A stretch of DNA of 64,000 nucleotides. It comes from Oceanobacillus timonensis. Lineage in GTDB: Bacteria > Bacillota > Bacilli > Bacillales > Amphibacillaceae. Positions 1 through 10,879 of the stretch are shown here, one piece after another (the first letter of the stretch is position 1; each line of letters starts with the position of its first letter). The notes beneath the pieces are model-generated. The model saw only the letters and a program-made list of their open reading frames with translations. It made no database searches and was not told where the DNA came from. A program made the translations under genes and the position numbers. The stretch is from the NCBI RefSeq assembly GCF_900166635.1, contig NZ_LT800497.1:2198378-2262377 (forward strand), read 5' to 3'.

Positions 1-8
1 AATTTTTC

Positions 9-14
9 TATAAT
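9..14 (+). promoter_or_regulatory. Possible -10 element of the pheST promoter
   Basis: The hexamer TATAAT lies at the left edge of the window, upstream of the T-box leader. The matching -35 element would fall outside the window, so this is only a plausible -10 box. Confidence 0.35.
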
Positions 15-39
15 AACTGTATTCCATCATAAATAAAAG

Positions 40-330
40 GTTCTTTTTTACGATAAAAGGAACAAACAACAAAACGCAATGAAAGAGCAGGTAACTGTCC
101 AAATAAATGATGCAGGGAAGAAATGCCTTGACTGGAAGCATTTCTATCATTTGGGATGATTACATTTCACTCTGGAGCGGACACTTAGACCATATACTAA
201 TGTAAAGGTGATTCGGGCATGCCATCCGTTACGAGGCAAGAGTTGGATTGGATATATTTATCCGGTCAACAAGGGTGGTACCGCGACCATATAGCTTCGT
301 CCCTTTTTTGGAGACGGAGCTTTTTTATGT
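40..330 (+). promoter_or_regulatory. T-box leader of pheST
   Basis: The conserved T-box sequence AAGGGTGGTACCGCG sits at 271-285. It is followed by a terminator hairpin (arms near 293-303 and 314-325, then a run of T) about 55 bases before pheS. This is the layout of T-box riboswitches, which sense uncharged tRNA, here expected to be tRNA-Phe. The 5' part (about 40-230) should hold Stem I; I could not assign the specifier codon with confidence, and the left boundary is approximate. Confidence 0.9.
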
Positions 331-382
331 TTCCAAAAGTCCATCAAAAACAGGAAAGTATTAAAAGGAGGTATTTGACGCA

Positions 383-1417
383 ATGAAGGAAGACTTGCAG
401 GCGATTGAGCGTGAGGCTCTCGCAGCTATTGAACAAGCAGAAAACAGCCAGGATTTACAAGAGATGAAAGTAAAATACTTAGGTAAAAAAGGCTCTTTAA
501 CAACTGTTCTACGTGGAATGGGAAAGCTTTCCAAGGAAGAGCGTCCCGTAATCGGGGAACTTGCCAATAATGTCCGCGCAACGATTACCGAAGCATTGGA
601 CGCAAAAACAGAAAAAATGGAAAAAGCAGCTTTGAATAAGCAGTTGGAAGCTGAAACCATCGACGTGACATTACCTGGGAATCCGGTCCATGTCGGCGGC
701 AGGCATTTATTAACAAGTATTATGGAAGAGATTGAGGATTTATTTATCGGGATGGGCTATGAAGTAAAAGAAGGCCCAGAAGTAGAAACGGATCACTACA
801 ATTTTGAAAAATTAAATTTACCAAAAAATCATCCGGCACGTGATATGCAGGATACATTCTTTATTACGAATGAATTGCTTTTGCGTACACAAACATCTCC
901 TGTACAAGCGCGGACCATGGAAGCGTATCAAGGGGAACGCCCGATTAAAATGATTTGCCCGGGGAAAGTGTACCGCCGCGATACGGATGACGCGACCCAT
1001 TCGCATCAATTCAGACAAATTGAAGGTTTAGTCGTGGATAAAAATATTACATTGAGTGATTTAAAAGGAACGTTGGATGTATTTGCGAAAAAAATGTTCG
1101 GGAAAGATCGCGAAATTCGTTTGCGGCCGTCTTTCTTCCCGTTCACAGAACCATCCGTGGAAATGGATGTGTCGTGTAAGGTGTGTCATGGAGCAGGGTG
1201 CTCTGTTTGTAAAAATACCGGCTGGATCGAAATTTTAGGCGGCGGCATGGTACACCCGCGTGTATTGGAAATGAGCGGTTATGATTCGTCTGTTTACAGC
1301 GGATTTGCATTCGGAATGGGACAGGAACGTATTGCGATGCTGAAATATGGGGTGAATGACATTCGTCATTTCTATACCAACGATGTCCGTTTCTTGTCAC
1401 AATATCATCAAGCGTAA
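383..1417 (+). CDS. pheS: Phenylalanyl-tRNA synthetase alpha subunit
   Basis: Class II aminoacyl-tRNA synthetase subunit that forms an alpha2-beta2 enzyme with PheT and charges tRNA-Phe in the cytoplasm. Residues 1-90 look like the N-terminal coiled coil that contacts tRNA. Motif 2 ([17 protein letters not shown]) is at 194-210 and motif 3 ([14 protein letters not shown]) at 307-320. A cysteine-rich insert, [12 protein letters not shown], lies at 265-276. The 344 residues match the usual length. The start ATG is preceded by AAAGGAGG at 363-370. pheT follows after 21 bases, and both are expected to be controlled by the upstream T-box. Confidence 0.98.
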   Translation: MKEDLQAIEREALAAIEQAENSQDLQEMKVKYLGKKGSLTTVLRGMGKLSKEERPVIGELANNVRATITEALDAKTEKMEKAALNKQLEAETIDVTLPGNPVHVGGRHLLTSIMEEIEDLFIGMGYEVKEGPEVETDHYNFEKLNLPKNHPARDMQDTFFITNELLLRTQTSPVQARTMEAYQGERPIKMICPGKVYRRDTDDATHSHQFRQIEGLVVDKNITLSDLKGTLDVFAKKMFGKDREIRLRPSFFPFTEPSVEMDVSCKVCHGAGCSVCKNTGWIEILGGGMVHPRVLEMSGYDSSVYSGFAFGMGQERIAMLKYGVNDIRHFYTNDVRFLSQYHQA

Positions 1418-1438
1418 GAGGAAGAAGGAGGAGAGGAC

Positions 1439-3868
1439 ATGCTTGTTTCTTATAATTGGTTACGAAACTATGTCAATTTAGACCAGGTAACACCGGAAGA
1501 ATTAGCGGAAAAAATAACACGGTCCGGTATTGAAGTAGAGGGAGTGGAATATCTGGCGCCTGCTCTCGAAAAAATTGTTGTTGGATATGTCACATCCTGC
1601 GAGAAGCATCCAGATGCAGATAAACTAAACCTATGCCAGGTGGATGTTGGAGAAGAGTCCCTGCAAATCGTCTGCGGAGCGCCAAATATTGCAGCTGGTC
1701 AAAAGGTTGCCGTGGCGAAACCCGGCGCCAAGCTTCCTGGTGGTATGAAAATTAAAAAAGCAAAGCTGCGCGGTGTAGAATCCAATGGCATGATTTGTTC
1801 TTTGCAGGAGCTTGGATTAGAAGAAAAATACGTTCCTGCCGACGTTGCAGAAGGTATTTTTGTCTTCCCTGAAGATGCAGCAGTTGGGGCGTCTGTACAA
1901 GAACTATTAAATTTAGATGACGCTGTGTTGGATTTAGATGTACTAGCGAATCGTCCAGATGCACTAAGTATGCTGGGTGTAGCGTATGAGGTAGCAGCTG
2001 TTTTAAACCGGCCCATCGATTTACCTGATGAAAGCTTGGCACCAGATGCATCTTTACAAGCCGAGGATTATATTGATGTGAAGATTGATTCCATTGAAAA
2101 TAATCCATATTACGGTGCCTTTGTAGTAAGAGACGTAGAAATAAAGCAGGCCCCACTATGGATGCGAAATTATTTAATGGCTGCCGGGGTTCGCCCAATT
2201 AACAATGTTGTCGATATTACCAACTTTGTATTATTAGAATATGGACAGCCATTGCATGCATTTGATTATGATCAATTTGGTTCGAAAGAGATTGTTATCC
2301 GCCAAGCAAAAGAAGATGAAACAATGGTGACGCTGGATGGTCAGGAACGTTTACTGAATGAAAAGAATCTTGTCATTACAAACGGTAAAGAACCTGTTGC
2401 TTTAGCGGGAGTTATGGGTGGTGCTGATTCGGAAGTAACGAATAACACAACAAATATTCTGCTAGAGGCTGCTTATTTCGATGCTGTTTCTGTACACCGT
2501 ACAGTAAAACAAACAGGGCTGCGCAGTGAATCAAGTACCCGTTTTGAAAAAGGCGTCGATCCGAATCGGGTGAAACGCGCTGGAATTCGTGCCTGCAGCC
2601 TGCTGCAAAAATACGCCAATGGCAAAGTAGCCAACGGGGTTGTGGAAGTAGATGAATTGGATAAATCGGAAAAAACGGTGTCGATTACAACAGCCAAGGT
2701 AAATCAGCGTTTGGGAATGCATTTGGATGAAGAAGCAATTACTTCGGTCCTCGCACGGCTGCAATTTGAATTCACCCAAAAAGGGGAAGAAATCATTGTT
2801 CAAGTACCGACGCGCCGTCTGGATATTTCCATTTTTGAAGATATTTTAGAAGAAATCATCCGTATTCACGGCTATGATCATCTCCCGTATACCATTCCAC
2901 AAGGCTGGGTACAAGCTGGCGGATTAACAGATGTTCAATTGTTACAGCGGGAAATGAAAAATTATTTATCAAGTGCCGGATTAATGGAAACTCTGACTTA
3001 TTCTCTAACAAACCGGCAGGATGCAACTCGATTCCGGACGCCGGATATAAGCAATCAAAGTGTTTATCCGGTTGGTTTGGCCCTGCCGATGAGTGAAGAA
3101 CACAGCCATCTGCGCTTAAGCCTGATTCCGGAAATGTTACGTGTGCTGGAACATAATGTGGCCAGAACGCAAACGGACCTGGCTTATTATGAAATTGGCA
3201 AAGTATTTGTTTCCGAAGAAGAACAGGTGTCTAACCAGCCGACAGAGAACTTGCATGTTGCCGGTGCTTTAACAGGGCTTTGGCATAACCATCCATGGCA
3301 GCAAGAGAAAAAGCCGGTTGATTTTTATGTTGCAAAAGGAATTGTGGAAGGATTATTTTCCCATCTGGCGTTAGATGTTACCTTTGCTCAGGTAAAAATG
3401 GAAGATATGCATCCAGGACGGTGCGCAGAAATTCGATTGAATGGCCAAGGTATCGGCTACGTAGGCCAAATTCATCCGCTTGTTGCAAAAGACTTTGACA
3501 TCAAAGAAACATACGTATTTGAAGTTAATTTGGAACCGATATTCGCTGTACATCAGGAAGAACCTTCCTTCGCGGATATTCCGCGCTATCCGTCTGTAAC
3601 AAGGGACATTGCTTTTATCCTGGACAATGATGTCCCCGCGGGTGATGTGCAAGCAGTTATCCAGGAAGTCGGTGTTCCTTTAGTGAAAGAAGTATCTATA
3701 TTTGATGTCTATCAGGGAGAGCATATGGAAGAAGGTAAAAAATCGGTTGCCTACCGTCTCCTGTATCAGGATCCAACCCGTACATTGAAAGATGAAGAAG
3801 TGGATGCATCTTATCAGGAAATTATTGAAAAAGTAAATAATCAGTTTGGATCGTATGTCCGTTCCTGA
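1439..3868 (+). CDS. pheT: Phenylalanyl-tRNA synthetase beta subunit
   Basis: Large subunit of PheRS, partner of PheS. The 809 residues match the long bacterial form. An OB-fold tRNA-binding domain lies at about 40-150, the B3/B4 editing domain at about 210-400, B5 at about 405-480 and the C-terminal anticodon-binding (FDX-ACB) domain at about 715-808, where the segment FADIPRYPSVTRDIAF is typical. The start ATG has a strong GGAGGAG just upstream. It is the last gene of the pheST operon; a strong hairpin follows at 3876. Confidence 0.98.
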   Translation: MLVSYNWLRNYVNLDQVTPEELAEKITRSGIEVEGVEYLAPALEKIVVGYVTSCEKHPDADKLNLCQVDVGEESLQIVCGAPNIAAGQKVAVAKPGAKLPGGMKIKKAKLRGVESNGMICSLQELGLEEKYVPADVAEGIFVFPEDAAVGASVQELLNLDDAVLDLDVLANRPDALSMLGVAYEVAAVLNRPIDLPDESLAPDASLQAEDYIDVKIDSIENNPYYGAFVVRDVEIKQAPLWMRNYLMAAGVRPINNVVDITNFVLLEYGQPLHAFDYDQFGSKEIVIRQAKEDETMVTLDGQERLLNEKNLVITNGKEPVALAGVMGGADSEVTNNTTNILLEAAYFDAVSVHRTVKQTGLRSESSTRFEKGVDPNRVKRAGIRACSLLQKYANGKVANGVVEVDELDKSEKTVSITTAKVNQRLGMHLDEEAITSVLARLQFEFTQKGEEIIVQVPTRRLDISIFEDILEEIIRIHGYDHLPYTIPQGWVQAGGLTDVQLLQREMKNYLSSAGLMETLTYSLTNRQDATRFRTPDISNQSVYPVGLALPMSEEHSHLRLSLIPEMLRVLEHNVARTQTDLAYYEIGKVFVSEEEQVSNQPTENLHVAGALTGLWHNHPWQQEKKPVDFYVAKGIVEGLFSHLALDVTFAQVKMEDMHPGRCAEIRLNGQGIGYVGQIHPLVAKDFDIKETYVFEVNLEPIFAVHQEEPSFADIPRYPSVTRDIAFILDNDVPAGDVQAVIQEVGVPLVKEVSIFDVYQGEHMEEGKKSVAYRLLYQDPTRTLKDEEVDASYQEIIEKVNNQFGSYVRS

Positions 3869-3875
3869 TTTTGAC

Positions 3876-3926
3876 AAAAAAAAGCCGGTAAAACAGTTTG
3901 CGTGCAAGCTGTTTTACCGGCTTTTT
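3876..3926. terminator. Bidirectional terminator between pheT and ung
   Basis: Near-perfect inverted repeat: AAAAAGCCGGTAAAACAG pairs with CTGTTTTACCGGCTTTTT around a 12-base loop. It is flanked by A and T runs, so it can serve the convergent pheT and ung transcripts. Confidence 0.92.
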
Positions 3927-3935
3927 CTTCTAAAA

Positions 3936-4628
3936 TCAATTATCCAAACTCACATTCATAGAAAGTTGCCAATCAATCGGAGTCAGGTTTTCCTGTTCCA
4001 GAATAGCATTTGTTTTTGAAAAGTGGCGGCACCCAAAAAATCCGCGGTGTGCGGATAAAGGACTTGGATGGGGTGCTTTCAAAACATAATGCTTCCCGGT
4101 ATCAATTAATTCCATCTTTTTCTGGGCAGCCGCTCCCCATAATAAGAAAACAACCGGGTTATCTTTTTGATTTAACGAATAAATAACTTGGTTCGTAAAA
4201 TGTTCCCAGCCTTTATTTTTATGCGAATGTGCCTGGTGAGCACGAACGGTCAGAACATTATTAAGTAATAGCACGCCCTGCTCTGCCCATTCTTTCAAAT
4301 AACCATGGGAAGGAATATCAAAACCGACATCGGCGGCCAATTCCTGATACATATTTTTCAAAGAAGGAGGGACTGCTACACCGGGCTGTACAGAGAAACT
4401 TAAGCCATGCGCCTGATTTGGGCCGTGGTAAGGATCCTGGCCTAAAATAACCACCTTCACATTTTCAAAATCGGTGTAATGTAATGCGTTAAATATATCG
4501 TACATATCTGGATAGACAGTAAAAGCATTGTATTCTTTTTTTAGAAATTCCCGTAAATTTTTATAGTAGTCTTTTTGAAATTCTTGCTCTAAAACTTGTC
4601 CCCAATCGTTGGTTAAAGGTATATTCAT
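3936..4628 (-). CDS. ung: Uracil-DNA glycosylase
   Basis: Family 1 UDG, which removes uracil from DNA in base excision repair. The water-activating motif GQDPYHG is at residues 63-69 (catalytic Asp65), LLLNNVLTV near 119-127 and the DNA-minor-groove loop [11 protein letters not shown] at 187-197. I chose the ATG at 4628 because GGAAGGTG lies five bases upstream. An upstream in-frame ATG at 4643 overlaps the rnhC stop codon and has no Shine-Dalgarno sequence. The resulting 230 residues fit the family. It is co-directional with, and directly downstream of, rnhC. Confidence 0.96.
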   Translation of the reverse strand: MNIPLTNDWGQVLEQEFQKDYYKNLREFLKKEYNAFTVYPDMYDIFNALHYTDFENVKVVILGQDPYHGPNQAHGLSFSVQPGVAVPPSLKNMYQELAADVGFDIPSHGYLKEWAEQGVLLLNNVLTVRAHQAHSHKNKGWEHFTNQVIYSLNQKDNPVVFLLWGAAAQKKMELIDTGKHYVLKAPHPSPLSAHRGFFGCRHFSKTNAILEQENLTPIDWQLSMNVSLDN

Positions 4629-4642
4629 TATAGCACCTTCCA

Positions 4643-5560
4643 TTATAAATATTTCTTAGCTTTTTCTGTGTTCGCAAAATGAAGTTTCGCTACGTGTCCC
4701 AGCTGTTTTTCGCCGTGGGTTCGGATATACTTTGCAGCTGCTTTATCCACTGTGCTGGATGCACCTTTTGGCAGGGCAATTCCCGCTTCTTCCGATAACT
4801 TGTCCATAGCAGTTACAAAACGGGCTCTGGCTAATATAGAAGCGGCAGCTACATTAATGGAATGGCTCTCCGCTTTAGTAATAAAGGTTGTATGATCATG
4901 AAGCTTTAATGCTTCCGACTGCAGATAGCGTTTATATACAGCAGGGGTGCAAAATTGATCAATAACGATACCGTCATAAGCTGTTCCATTTAATTTTTTA
5001 ATCAATTTATCAATAGCGTGATGATGCAGCATCGCTTTCATCTTTCCCTGCGACCAGCCTTTGTTTTGCAGGCGATTGTATTTTTCGTTTTCCAATCTGA
5101 GGATGGTGTACGAAATGGGCAGCTTTACAATTTTCTGTGCGAGCTGGTGAATAAAGTCATCTCTTAAGTGCTTGGAGTCTTCCACGCCAAGCTGTTTTAA
5201 TTGTAATTGCTGCTCTTTGTCCGCAAAAACGGCAGCGACTGTTATTGGCCCGAAATAATCGCCGGTTCCAGATTCGTCGGATCCAATATGGCTCTTTTGA
5301 AAAATAGTTGTGTCTACACTTGGGGAATGCTTTGCTTTCTTTGGCTCTGCAGCAGCAGATGCGTCTTTCCACCGGGAACTCTCTTTTTCCGGAGCACTGC
5401 CCTGGAAAAGCACTTTCCCGGAATGATACGCTGTGATTACGGCATTCGGCGTCTTTGCGCGAAAAACGGCAGCCTGTGGTGTTTTTTCTAAGTATGCTTG
5501 GTAGTGCTGTTTCATTTGCTTTATTTTATCTGCAGAGATTTTTAATACAATTTGGCCCAA
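4643..5560 (-). CDS. rnhC: Ribonuclease HIII
   Basis: Removes RNA from RNA-DNA hybrids. The first part (about 1-80) is the N-terminal substrate-binding region typical of RNase HIII rather than HII. The catalytic core starts with [11 protein letters not shown] at 95-105, with further acidic motifs EDSK near 127-130 and DQF at 201-203. The start is TTG at 5560, preceded by TTGGAGGA at good spacing; a nearby ATG is in another frame. ung follows on the same strand with almost no gap, so the two repair genes probably share a transcript. Divergent from zapA, as in B. subtilis. Confidence 0.95.
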   Translation of the reverse strand: MGQIVLKISADKIKQMKQHYQAYLEKTPQAAVFRAKTPNAVITAYHSGKVLFQGSAPEKESSRWKDASAAAEPKKAKHSPSVDTTIFQKSHIGSDESGTGDYFGPITVAAVFADKEQQLQLKQLGVEDSKHLRDDFIHQLAQKIVKLPISYTILRLENEKYNRLQNKGWSQGKMKAMLHHHAIDKLIKKLNGTAYDGIVIDQFCTPAVYKRYLQSEALKLHDHTTFITKAESHSINVAAASILARARFVTAMDKLSEEAGIALPKGASSTVDKAAAKYIRTHGEKQLGHVAKLHFANTEKAKKYL

Positions 5561-5629
5561 AACTTCATTCCTCCAATCATCCGATACTTTAGACTATAGC
5601 AAATATAACAGGATTTTGAAATACTTCTT

Positions 5630-5658
5630 TTTACGCAAAGTTCATGTTAATATATAGT
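5630..5658 (+). promoter_or_regulatory. Candidate SigmaA promoter of zapA-cvpA
   Basis: TTTACG (5630-5635), a 17-base spacer and TATAGT (5653-5658), 31 bases before the zapA start codon. A plausible housekeeping promoter read by eye. Confidence 0.5.
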
Positions 5659-5688
5659 AGAATCATCGTTGCACAGGAGGCAGCAAAA

Positions 5689-5949
5689 ATGACAGATAAT
5701 GAAAAAAAACGCATATCAGTTGAAATATATAATCGAACATACCATGTTATTGGTACAGAATCAGAACGCCATGTACAATTAGTGGCAAATTTAGTCGATC
5801 AAAAAATGAATGAAATCCATGATGTTAATAAACAGTTAGATACGGCAAGTTTAGCGGTATTGACAGCAGTCAATACAATGAATGATTACGTAAAACTAAA
5901 AGAAGACTATGCGACGCTTTTAGGCTCATTAAGAAAGAAAGAGGAATAA
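5689..5949 (+). CDS. zapA: Cell division protein ZapA
   Basis: Small FtsZ-associated protein that bundles FtsZ protofilaments at the division ring. From the ATG at 5689 it is 86 residues and begins MTDNEKKRISVEIYNRTYHV, the usual ZapA start; the second half is a predicted coiled coil. CAGGAGG at 5674-5680 decides this start over an in-frame ATG at 5644. It lies five bases before cvpA, with which it likely forms an operon. Confidence 0.93.
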   Translation: MTDNEKKRISVEIYNRTYHVIGTESERHVQLVANLVDQKMNEIHDVNKQLDTASLAVLTAVNTMNDYVKLKEDYATLLGSLRKKEE

Positions 5950-5954
5950 CAAAC

Positions 5955-6506
5955 ATGATTAACATAATTATAATGATTCTTTTCATTTTTGGGATTATGA
6001 TGGGATTAAAAAGAGGGTTCATCCTTCAATTATTCCACTTAACGGGTTTTGTTATTGCTTTTATTGTTGCAGTAATGTATTACAGCCCGGTTGCGGAAAG
6101 ACTATCCCTGTATATCCCTTATCCCGACCTCTCCAGTGATGGAGCATGGTCATCCTTTTTAGAAAATCTGCCGGTGGAGACCGCATTTTATAACGCCATT
6201 TCTTTTGCGCTTATCTTTTTTGCGGTGAAATTTATCCTGCAGATTATTGCTTCTATGCTTGATTTTGTAGCAGCTATACCAATTATCAATTTTATTAATA
6301 AAATATTTGGAGCTGTACTCGGTTTTGTTGAAATCTATTTAATCAGTTTTATTATTCTATACATTCTGGCGTTAACGCCGGTTGGCGGCGTACAGGAAGT
6401 CATCCAGGGGTCGTCTCTGGCGATGCGGATTATTGAACAGACGCCATATTTTTCCGAACGTATTTATGAATTATGGTTTAATCTGACAGAATCCCTGGGC
6501 AAATAG
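5955..6506 (+). CDS. CvpA family membrane protein (YshB-like)
   Basis: 183-residue integral membrane protein with about four hydrophobic segments (roughly 1-40, 70-95, 105-125 and 128-145). The family is named for E. coli CvpA (colicin V production); its role in Bacillaceae is unclear. GLKRGFILQLF near the N terminus is characteristic. The position between zapA and polX matches yshB of B. subtilis. A terminator follows. Confidence 0.9.
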   Translation: MINIIIMILFIFGIMMGLKRGFILQLFHLTGFVIAFIVAVMYYSPVAERLSLYIPYPDLSSDGAWSSFLENLPVETAFYNAISFALIFFAVKFILQIIASMLDFVAAIPIINFINKIFGAVLGFVEIYLISFIILYILALTPVGGVQEVIQGSSLAMRIIEQTPYFSERIYELWFNLTESLGK

Positions 6507-6534
6507 AATAGCAGAAGGGAACAGGATAATAAGC

Positions 6535-6575
6535 AAAACGGACTCAAACTAACATCAATAGCTTGAGTCCGTTTT
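6535..6575 (+). terminator. Terminator after cvpA
   Basis: Inverted repeat AAAACGGACTCAA / TTGAGTCCGTTTT with a 15-base loop, 29 bases after the cvpA stop codon. Confidence 0.85.
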
Positions 6576-6679
6576 ATCACGAAAACCATCCGTAAGTCCC
6601 CTGCCTTTATGGAAAAATCAAAACTTCTACGGAAGAAAGCTTTATTTTATTAACTAGTGACAGAATAGGGTGAAAGTGT

Positions 6680-8392
6680 ATGAATAAGAAAGATATTATT
6701 GGGTTGCTGGAAAAAATAGCTGTATATATGGAGCTGAAAGGCGAAAATCCATTTAAGATTAGTGCATACCGGAAAGCTGCCCAAGCAATGGAGGCAGACG
6801 ACCGCAGTTTAAATGAAATCGACGACTTTACGAAAATGAAAGGTATTGGAAAAGGGACTGCACAGGTCATTACAGATTTTAAGGAAACAGGGCATTCCGA
6901 AACGTTGGAAACATTAGAAACAGAAGTACCGGCAGGGCTAGTTCCTTTGTTGGATTTACCGGGTTTAGGCGGGAAAAAGTTGTCTAAACTGTATCAGGAA
7001 CTCGGTGTAATAGATGGGGAAACATTAAAAGCGGCATGCCTGTCCGGCAACGTCGAGGAGCTTCCTGGTTTTGGCAAAAAATCAGTGGAGAAGATTATTG
7101 CAGCCCTCGAGGATGCAGGTAAAAGACCGGAACGGCTGCCGATAGCTACCATGCTGCCAATTGCGGAGAAGTTAGAAGCATTCTTAGATGGCATTCCCGG
7201 AATTATTCGTTATTCTCAGGCGGGAAGTATCCGGCGTATGCGTGAAACAGTCAAGGATCTGGACTTTATCATTGCGACAGATAAAGCAAATGAAGTAAAA
7301 GAAGCATTAATCACATTTCCGACAGTCAAAGAAGTTATTGCCGGCGGAGATACTAAAGTATCCATCACGTTAGAAGAAATCTATGATATTAATGTTGATT
7401 TCCGGATGGTGTCAAATGAAGCATTTGCATCAACCCTCCATCACTTCACCGGTTCAAAAGATCATAATGTCGCCATGCGGCAATTAGCAAAATCACGCGG
7501 TGAAAAAATCAGTGAATATGGTGTGGAAGTGGAAGAAACTGGAGAAACCCTGCAATTTGAAACGGAAACGTCGTTTTTTAATCATTTTGGCCTGCATTTT
7601 ATTCCGCCCGAGGTTCGTGAAAACACAGGAGAAGTGGAGCAGTTTAAAGAGAAGCATGCATTACTCCAGTTATCCGATATCCGCGGAGATTTGCATATGC
7701 ATACCACCTGGAGTGATGGCGCACAGTCATTGGAGGAAATGGTAGAACAGGTGAAGCGTATGGGCTACTCCTACATGGCTATTACAGACCACTCGAAATT
7801 TTTGCGGGTAGCAAATGGGTTAAATGAAGACCGCCTGCGTAAACAGCAGGAAGAAATCCATCGGTTAAATGAAAAATACCCAGATTTTCATATCTTTTCA
7901 GGGGTGGAAATGGATATTTTGCCGGATGGTCGTTTAGATTTTGATGATGATTTTCTAAAAGAATTGGATTTTGCAATCGGCGCGATTCATTCCAGCTTCC
8001 AACAATCAGAAGAAGAAATCATGCGCAGGCTGAATAATGCACTTGAAAATCCTTACGTTTCCATTATTGCTCACCCGACAGGAAGACTTATTGGTAAAAG
8101 GGAAGGATATAAAGTCCAATTAGAACAGTTGATTGAGAAAGCAAAAGAAACGAATACAGCGTTGGAAATAAACGCCAATCCTAATCGTCTGGATTTGTCG
8201 AGTGAATGGGCTAAAAAAGCACAAGAAGCTGGTGTGAAGCTCGTGATTGACACCGATGCTCATAATTATGACATGCTCGAACATATGCAGTATGGCGTTG
8301 CAACTGCCCGCAAAGGGTGGGTGAAACCGTCTACCGTCATCAACACATGGTCTAAAGAAGCACTCATTACATTCTTTAATCAGAAGAGATAA
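6680..8392 (+). CDS. polX: DNA polymerase X family protein with PHP domain
   Basis: DNA polymerase/3'-5' exonuclease of family X, implicated in base excision repair. The N-terminal 1-150 carry helix-hairpin-helix motifs (FTKMKGIGKGTAQVI, LPGFGKKSVEKI). The nucleotidyltransferase region at about 155-320 includes GSIRRMRETVKDLDF. The C-terminal PHP phosphoesterase domain starts at about 332 with DLHMHTTWSDG and includes AITDHS and DTDAHN metal-binding motifs. The 570 residues match B. subtilis YshC. The start ATG has AGGGTGAAAG upstream. mutS2 follows after 42 bases. Confidence 0.96.
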   Translation: MNKKDIIGLLEKIAVYMELKGENPFKISAYRKAAQAMEADDRSLNEIDDFTKMKGIGKGTAQVITDFKETGHSETLETLETEVPAGLVPLLDLPGLGGKKLSKLYQELGVIDGETLKAACLSGNVEELPGFGKKSVEKIIAALEDAGKRPERLPIATMLPIAEKLEAFLDGIPGIIRYSQAGSIRRMRETVKDLDFIIATDKANEVKEALITFPTVKEVIAGGDTKVSITLEEIYDINVDFRMVSNEAFASTLHHFTGSKDHNVAMRQLAKSRGEKISEYGVEVEETGETLQFETETSFFNHFGLHFIPPEVRENTGEVEQFKEKHALLQLSDIRGDLHMHTTWSDGAQSLEEMVEQVKRMGYSYMAITDHSKFLRVANGLNEDRLRKQQEEIHRLNEKYPDFHIFSGVEMDILPDGRLDFDDDFLKELDFAIGAIHSSFQQSEEEIMRRLNNALENPYVSIIAHPTGRLIGKREGYKVQLEQLIEKAKETNTALEINANPNRLDLSSEWAKKAQEAGVKLVIDTDAHNYDMLEHMQYGVATARKGWVKPSTVINTWSKEALITFFNQKR

Positions 8393-8434
8393 GTCATTAT
8401 ATAATATTGAATTTTAACAAAAGAGGGTTTTAAC

Positions 8435-10780
8435 ATGAACGAACGAATATTAAAAACGCTTGAATTTCATCGTCTTGCTGACATGCTTCGTGATCAAGCG
8501 GAAACCTCTATCGGAAAGGAATTAGCATCGAAGATAAAACCGAAATCCACACTGGATGAAACGGAAGAACTGCAAGCTCAGACAGATGAAGCCGTGCAGA
8601 TTTTTCGGCTGAATAAAGTCATCCCTCTGGGCGGTATTTCAGATATAAGGCCAAGTGTCAAACGCAGTGCCATAGGGAGTATTCTTGCTGCCGATGAAGT
8701 ATTAGCCATTGGTGATACGTTATATGGCGGAAGACAGACAAAAAGTTTCATCGAGCAAGTTGAGGATGTAGAAATACCGATTCTGCAATCCGCAGCAGCG
8801 AATATTATCGCTATCCGTGACCTGGAGCAGCATATTAATAGCTGTATCGATGATCATGGTCATATCATGGATGCCGCATCTCAGGCATTGCGGTCTATCC
8901 GCAGCTCTATCCGGACGTATGAAAGTACTGTCCGAAATAAACTGGAAAACTATACACGGTCTAACAGTAACATGCTTTCCGATGCAATTATTACGATTCG
9001 GAATGACCGTTATGTGTTACCGGTGAAACAGGAATACCGTGCTGCTATTGGCGGGATTGTCCATGATCAGTCATCTTCCGGCCAAACGTTATTTATGGAA
9101 CCCAAAGCGGTTGTTGATATGAATAATAAATTACAGGATTTATTTTCTAAAGAAAAACAAGAGATAGAACGTATTTTAAAAGAGCTTAGCGGACATATCG
9201 CTTCATATGAGCAAGAGCTTTTAAATAATATTTACTGGCTTTCGGAAATTGATTTTATCAGCGCCAGGGGAAAACTTGCGCAAAAAATGCATGCGGTAAG
9301 ACCTAAGATGAATATACATGGTTATATAAAGATGCAGCAGGCAAGGCACCCTTATATTCCGGATGATCAAGTCGTCGCCAATGATATTGAAATGGGGAAA
9401 GACTTTCAGGCAATTGTTATTACAGGACCTAACACAGGCGGGAAAACAGTTACTTTAAAAATGGCGGGGCTTTGTACATTGATGGCACAGTCCGGTTTGC
9501 AAGTTCCGGCACTGGATGGTTGCGAGATGCCGGTATTTGATGAAATTTTTGCTGATATCGGGGATGAACAGTCCATTGAACAAAATTTAAGTACTTTTTC
9601 TTCCCATATGACAAATATTGTAGAAATTATGAAACATGTAACAGACAGGTCGCTTGTTTTATTTGATGAATTAGGTTCAGGGACTGATCCGCAAGAAGGG
9701 GCTGCTTTGGCAATGTCCATTCTTGATGAGGTGCTTGATAAAAATGCCAGTGTCATTGCTACAACGCACTACCCGGAATTAAAGGCTTATGGATTTAATC
9801 GAAAGCAGGTGGTCAATGCTTCTGTTGAATTCGATGTAGAGACATTGAGACCGACTTACCGGCTATTAATCGGCGTACCAGGACGCAGTAATGCATTTGA
9901 TATTTCCAGACGATTGGGACTGGATGAAGATATTATTCAACATGCAAAACAGTTGGTTGGTATCGATTCTAACCAGGTGGAAAACATGATTGCTTCCTTG
10001 GAACAATCTCATACCGAGGCGGAAAAGGACTATGAAAAAGCCCACGAGATATTAGAAGAAAGTGAGAAACTTCACCAGGAATTGACGAAAGCAATGAATC
10101 ATTGGGAAGATAATAAGCAAAAGATATATGAGAAAACGGAAGAGAAGGCCGAAAAAGCTTTAACGAAAGCACGACAGGAAGCAGAAGAAATTGTTCAGAT
10201 GATGCGTCATATGAAAGACCAATCTGGTATGAAAGAGCATGAATGGATAGAAGCCAGAAAGATGTTAGATGATGCAATGCCGCACTTAAGCAGTGATAAA
10301 TCAAAAAGCCAACCTGAAAAAAGTCAGGAGGAGAGCGAGTTAAAACCTGGAGATGAGATAAAACTCCTGACAGTAAATCAGCTTGGCGAAGTTGTGGAAA
10401 AGGTAAACAATAAGGAATACATGGTTCAGGTCGGTATTATGAAGGTGAAAGTGAAACGATCTGACTTGGAGCTTGTGAAGAAGAAGAAAAAGAAACAGGC
10501 TGAACCAGTAGCAACCGTAAGAGGCAGTAACCAACATGTGAAAACAGAATTAGACTTACGTGGTGAACGTTATGAAGATGCGATGCACAAGTTGGAAAAG
10601 TATGTGGATGATGTATTGTTGGCCGGGTACACCCAAGCGTCTATTATCCACGGGAAAGGCACTGGAGCATTGCGAAAAGGGGTGCAGGAATTCGTAAAAC
10701 GCCATCCGCATATCAAGGGTTCCAGAGCCGGAGAAGCTGGAGAAGGCGGAAGCGGCGTTACAGTTATTCGTTTTGAATAA
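8435..10780 (+). CDS. mutS2: Endonuclease MutS2 (RqcU-type)
   Basis: MutS-like ATPase with a C-terminal Smr nuclease domain. MutS2 has been linked to suppression of homologous recombination and, in Bacillus, to splitting collided ribosomes. Walker A GPNTGGKT is at 330-337 and Walker B/D-loop [13 protein letters not shown] near 405-418. A long coiled coil spans about 520-630. The Smr domain, 706-781, begins [12 protein letters not shown] and includes [14 protein letters not shown]. The 781 residues match the family. The start ATG follows AAGAGGG. Confidence 0.97.
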   Translation: MNERILKTLEFHRLADMLRDQAETSIGKELASKIKPKSTLDETEELQAQTDEAVQIFRLNKVIPLGGISDIRPSVKRSAIGSILAADEVLAIGDTLYGGRQTKSFIEQVEDVEIPILQSAAANIIAIRDLEQHINSCIDDHGHIMDAASQALRSIRSSIRTYESTVRNKLENYTRSNSNMLSDAIITIRNDRYVLPVKQEYRAAIGGIVHDQSSSGQTLFMEPKAVVDMNNKLQDLFSKEKQEIERILKELSGHIASYEQELLNNIYWLSEIDFISARGKLAQKMHAVRPKMNIHGYIKMQQARHPYIPDDQVVANDIEMGKDFQAIVITGPNTGGKTVTLKMAGLCTLMAQSGLQVPALDGCEMPVFDEIFADIGDEQSIEQNLSTFSSHMTNIVEIMKHVTDRSLVLFDELGSGTDPQEGAALAMSILDEVLDKNASVIATTHYPELKAYGFNRKQVVNASVEFDVETLRPTYRLLIGVPGRSNAFDISRRLGLDEDIIQHAKQLVGIDSNQVENMIASLEQSHTEAEKDYEKAHEILEESEKLHQELTKAMNHWEDNKQKIYEKTEEKAEKALTKARQEAEEIVQMMRHMKDQSGMKEHEWIEARKMLDDAMPHLSSDKSKSQPEKSQEESELKPGDEIKLLTVNQLGEVVEKVNNKEYMVQVGIMKVKVKRSDLELVKKKKKKQAEPVATVRGSNQHVKTELDLRGERYEDAMHKLEKYVDDVLLAGYTQASIIHGKGTGALRKGVQEFVKRHPHIKGSRAGEAGEGGSGVTVIRFE

Positions 10781-10879
10781 AGCGGTAAAGAATGCATTTA
10801 AATGTTAGAAACATTGGAAGAGGGGGTTGCGTAGTATCAAGCTGACGAATCCCTTCTTGCCAATCAAGGAGCGAGAAAA

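Noticed and set aside
9406..9756. Minus-strand frame of 116 codons opposite the mutS2 ATPase domain
   Set aside because: Shadow of conserved Walker A/B codons; no ribosome site or family resemblance.
10810..10860. Imperfect hairpin between mutS2 and the DUF350 gene (AAGAGGGGGTTGCG with CGAATCCCTTCTT)
   Set aside because: Several mismatches and no T run, so I do not call a terminator.
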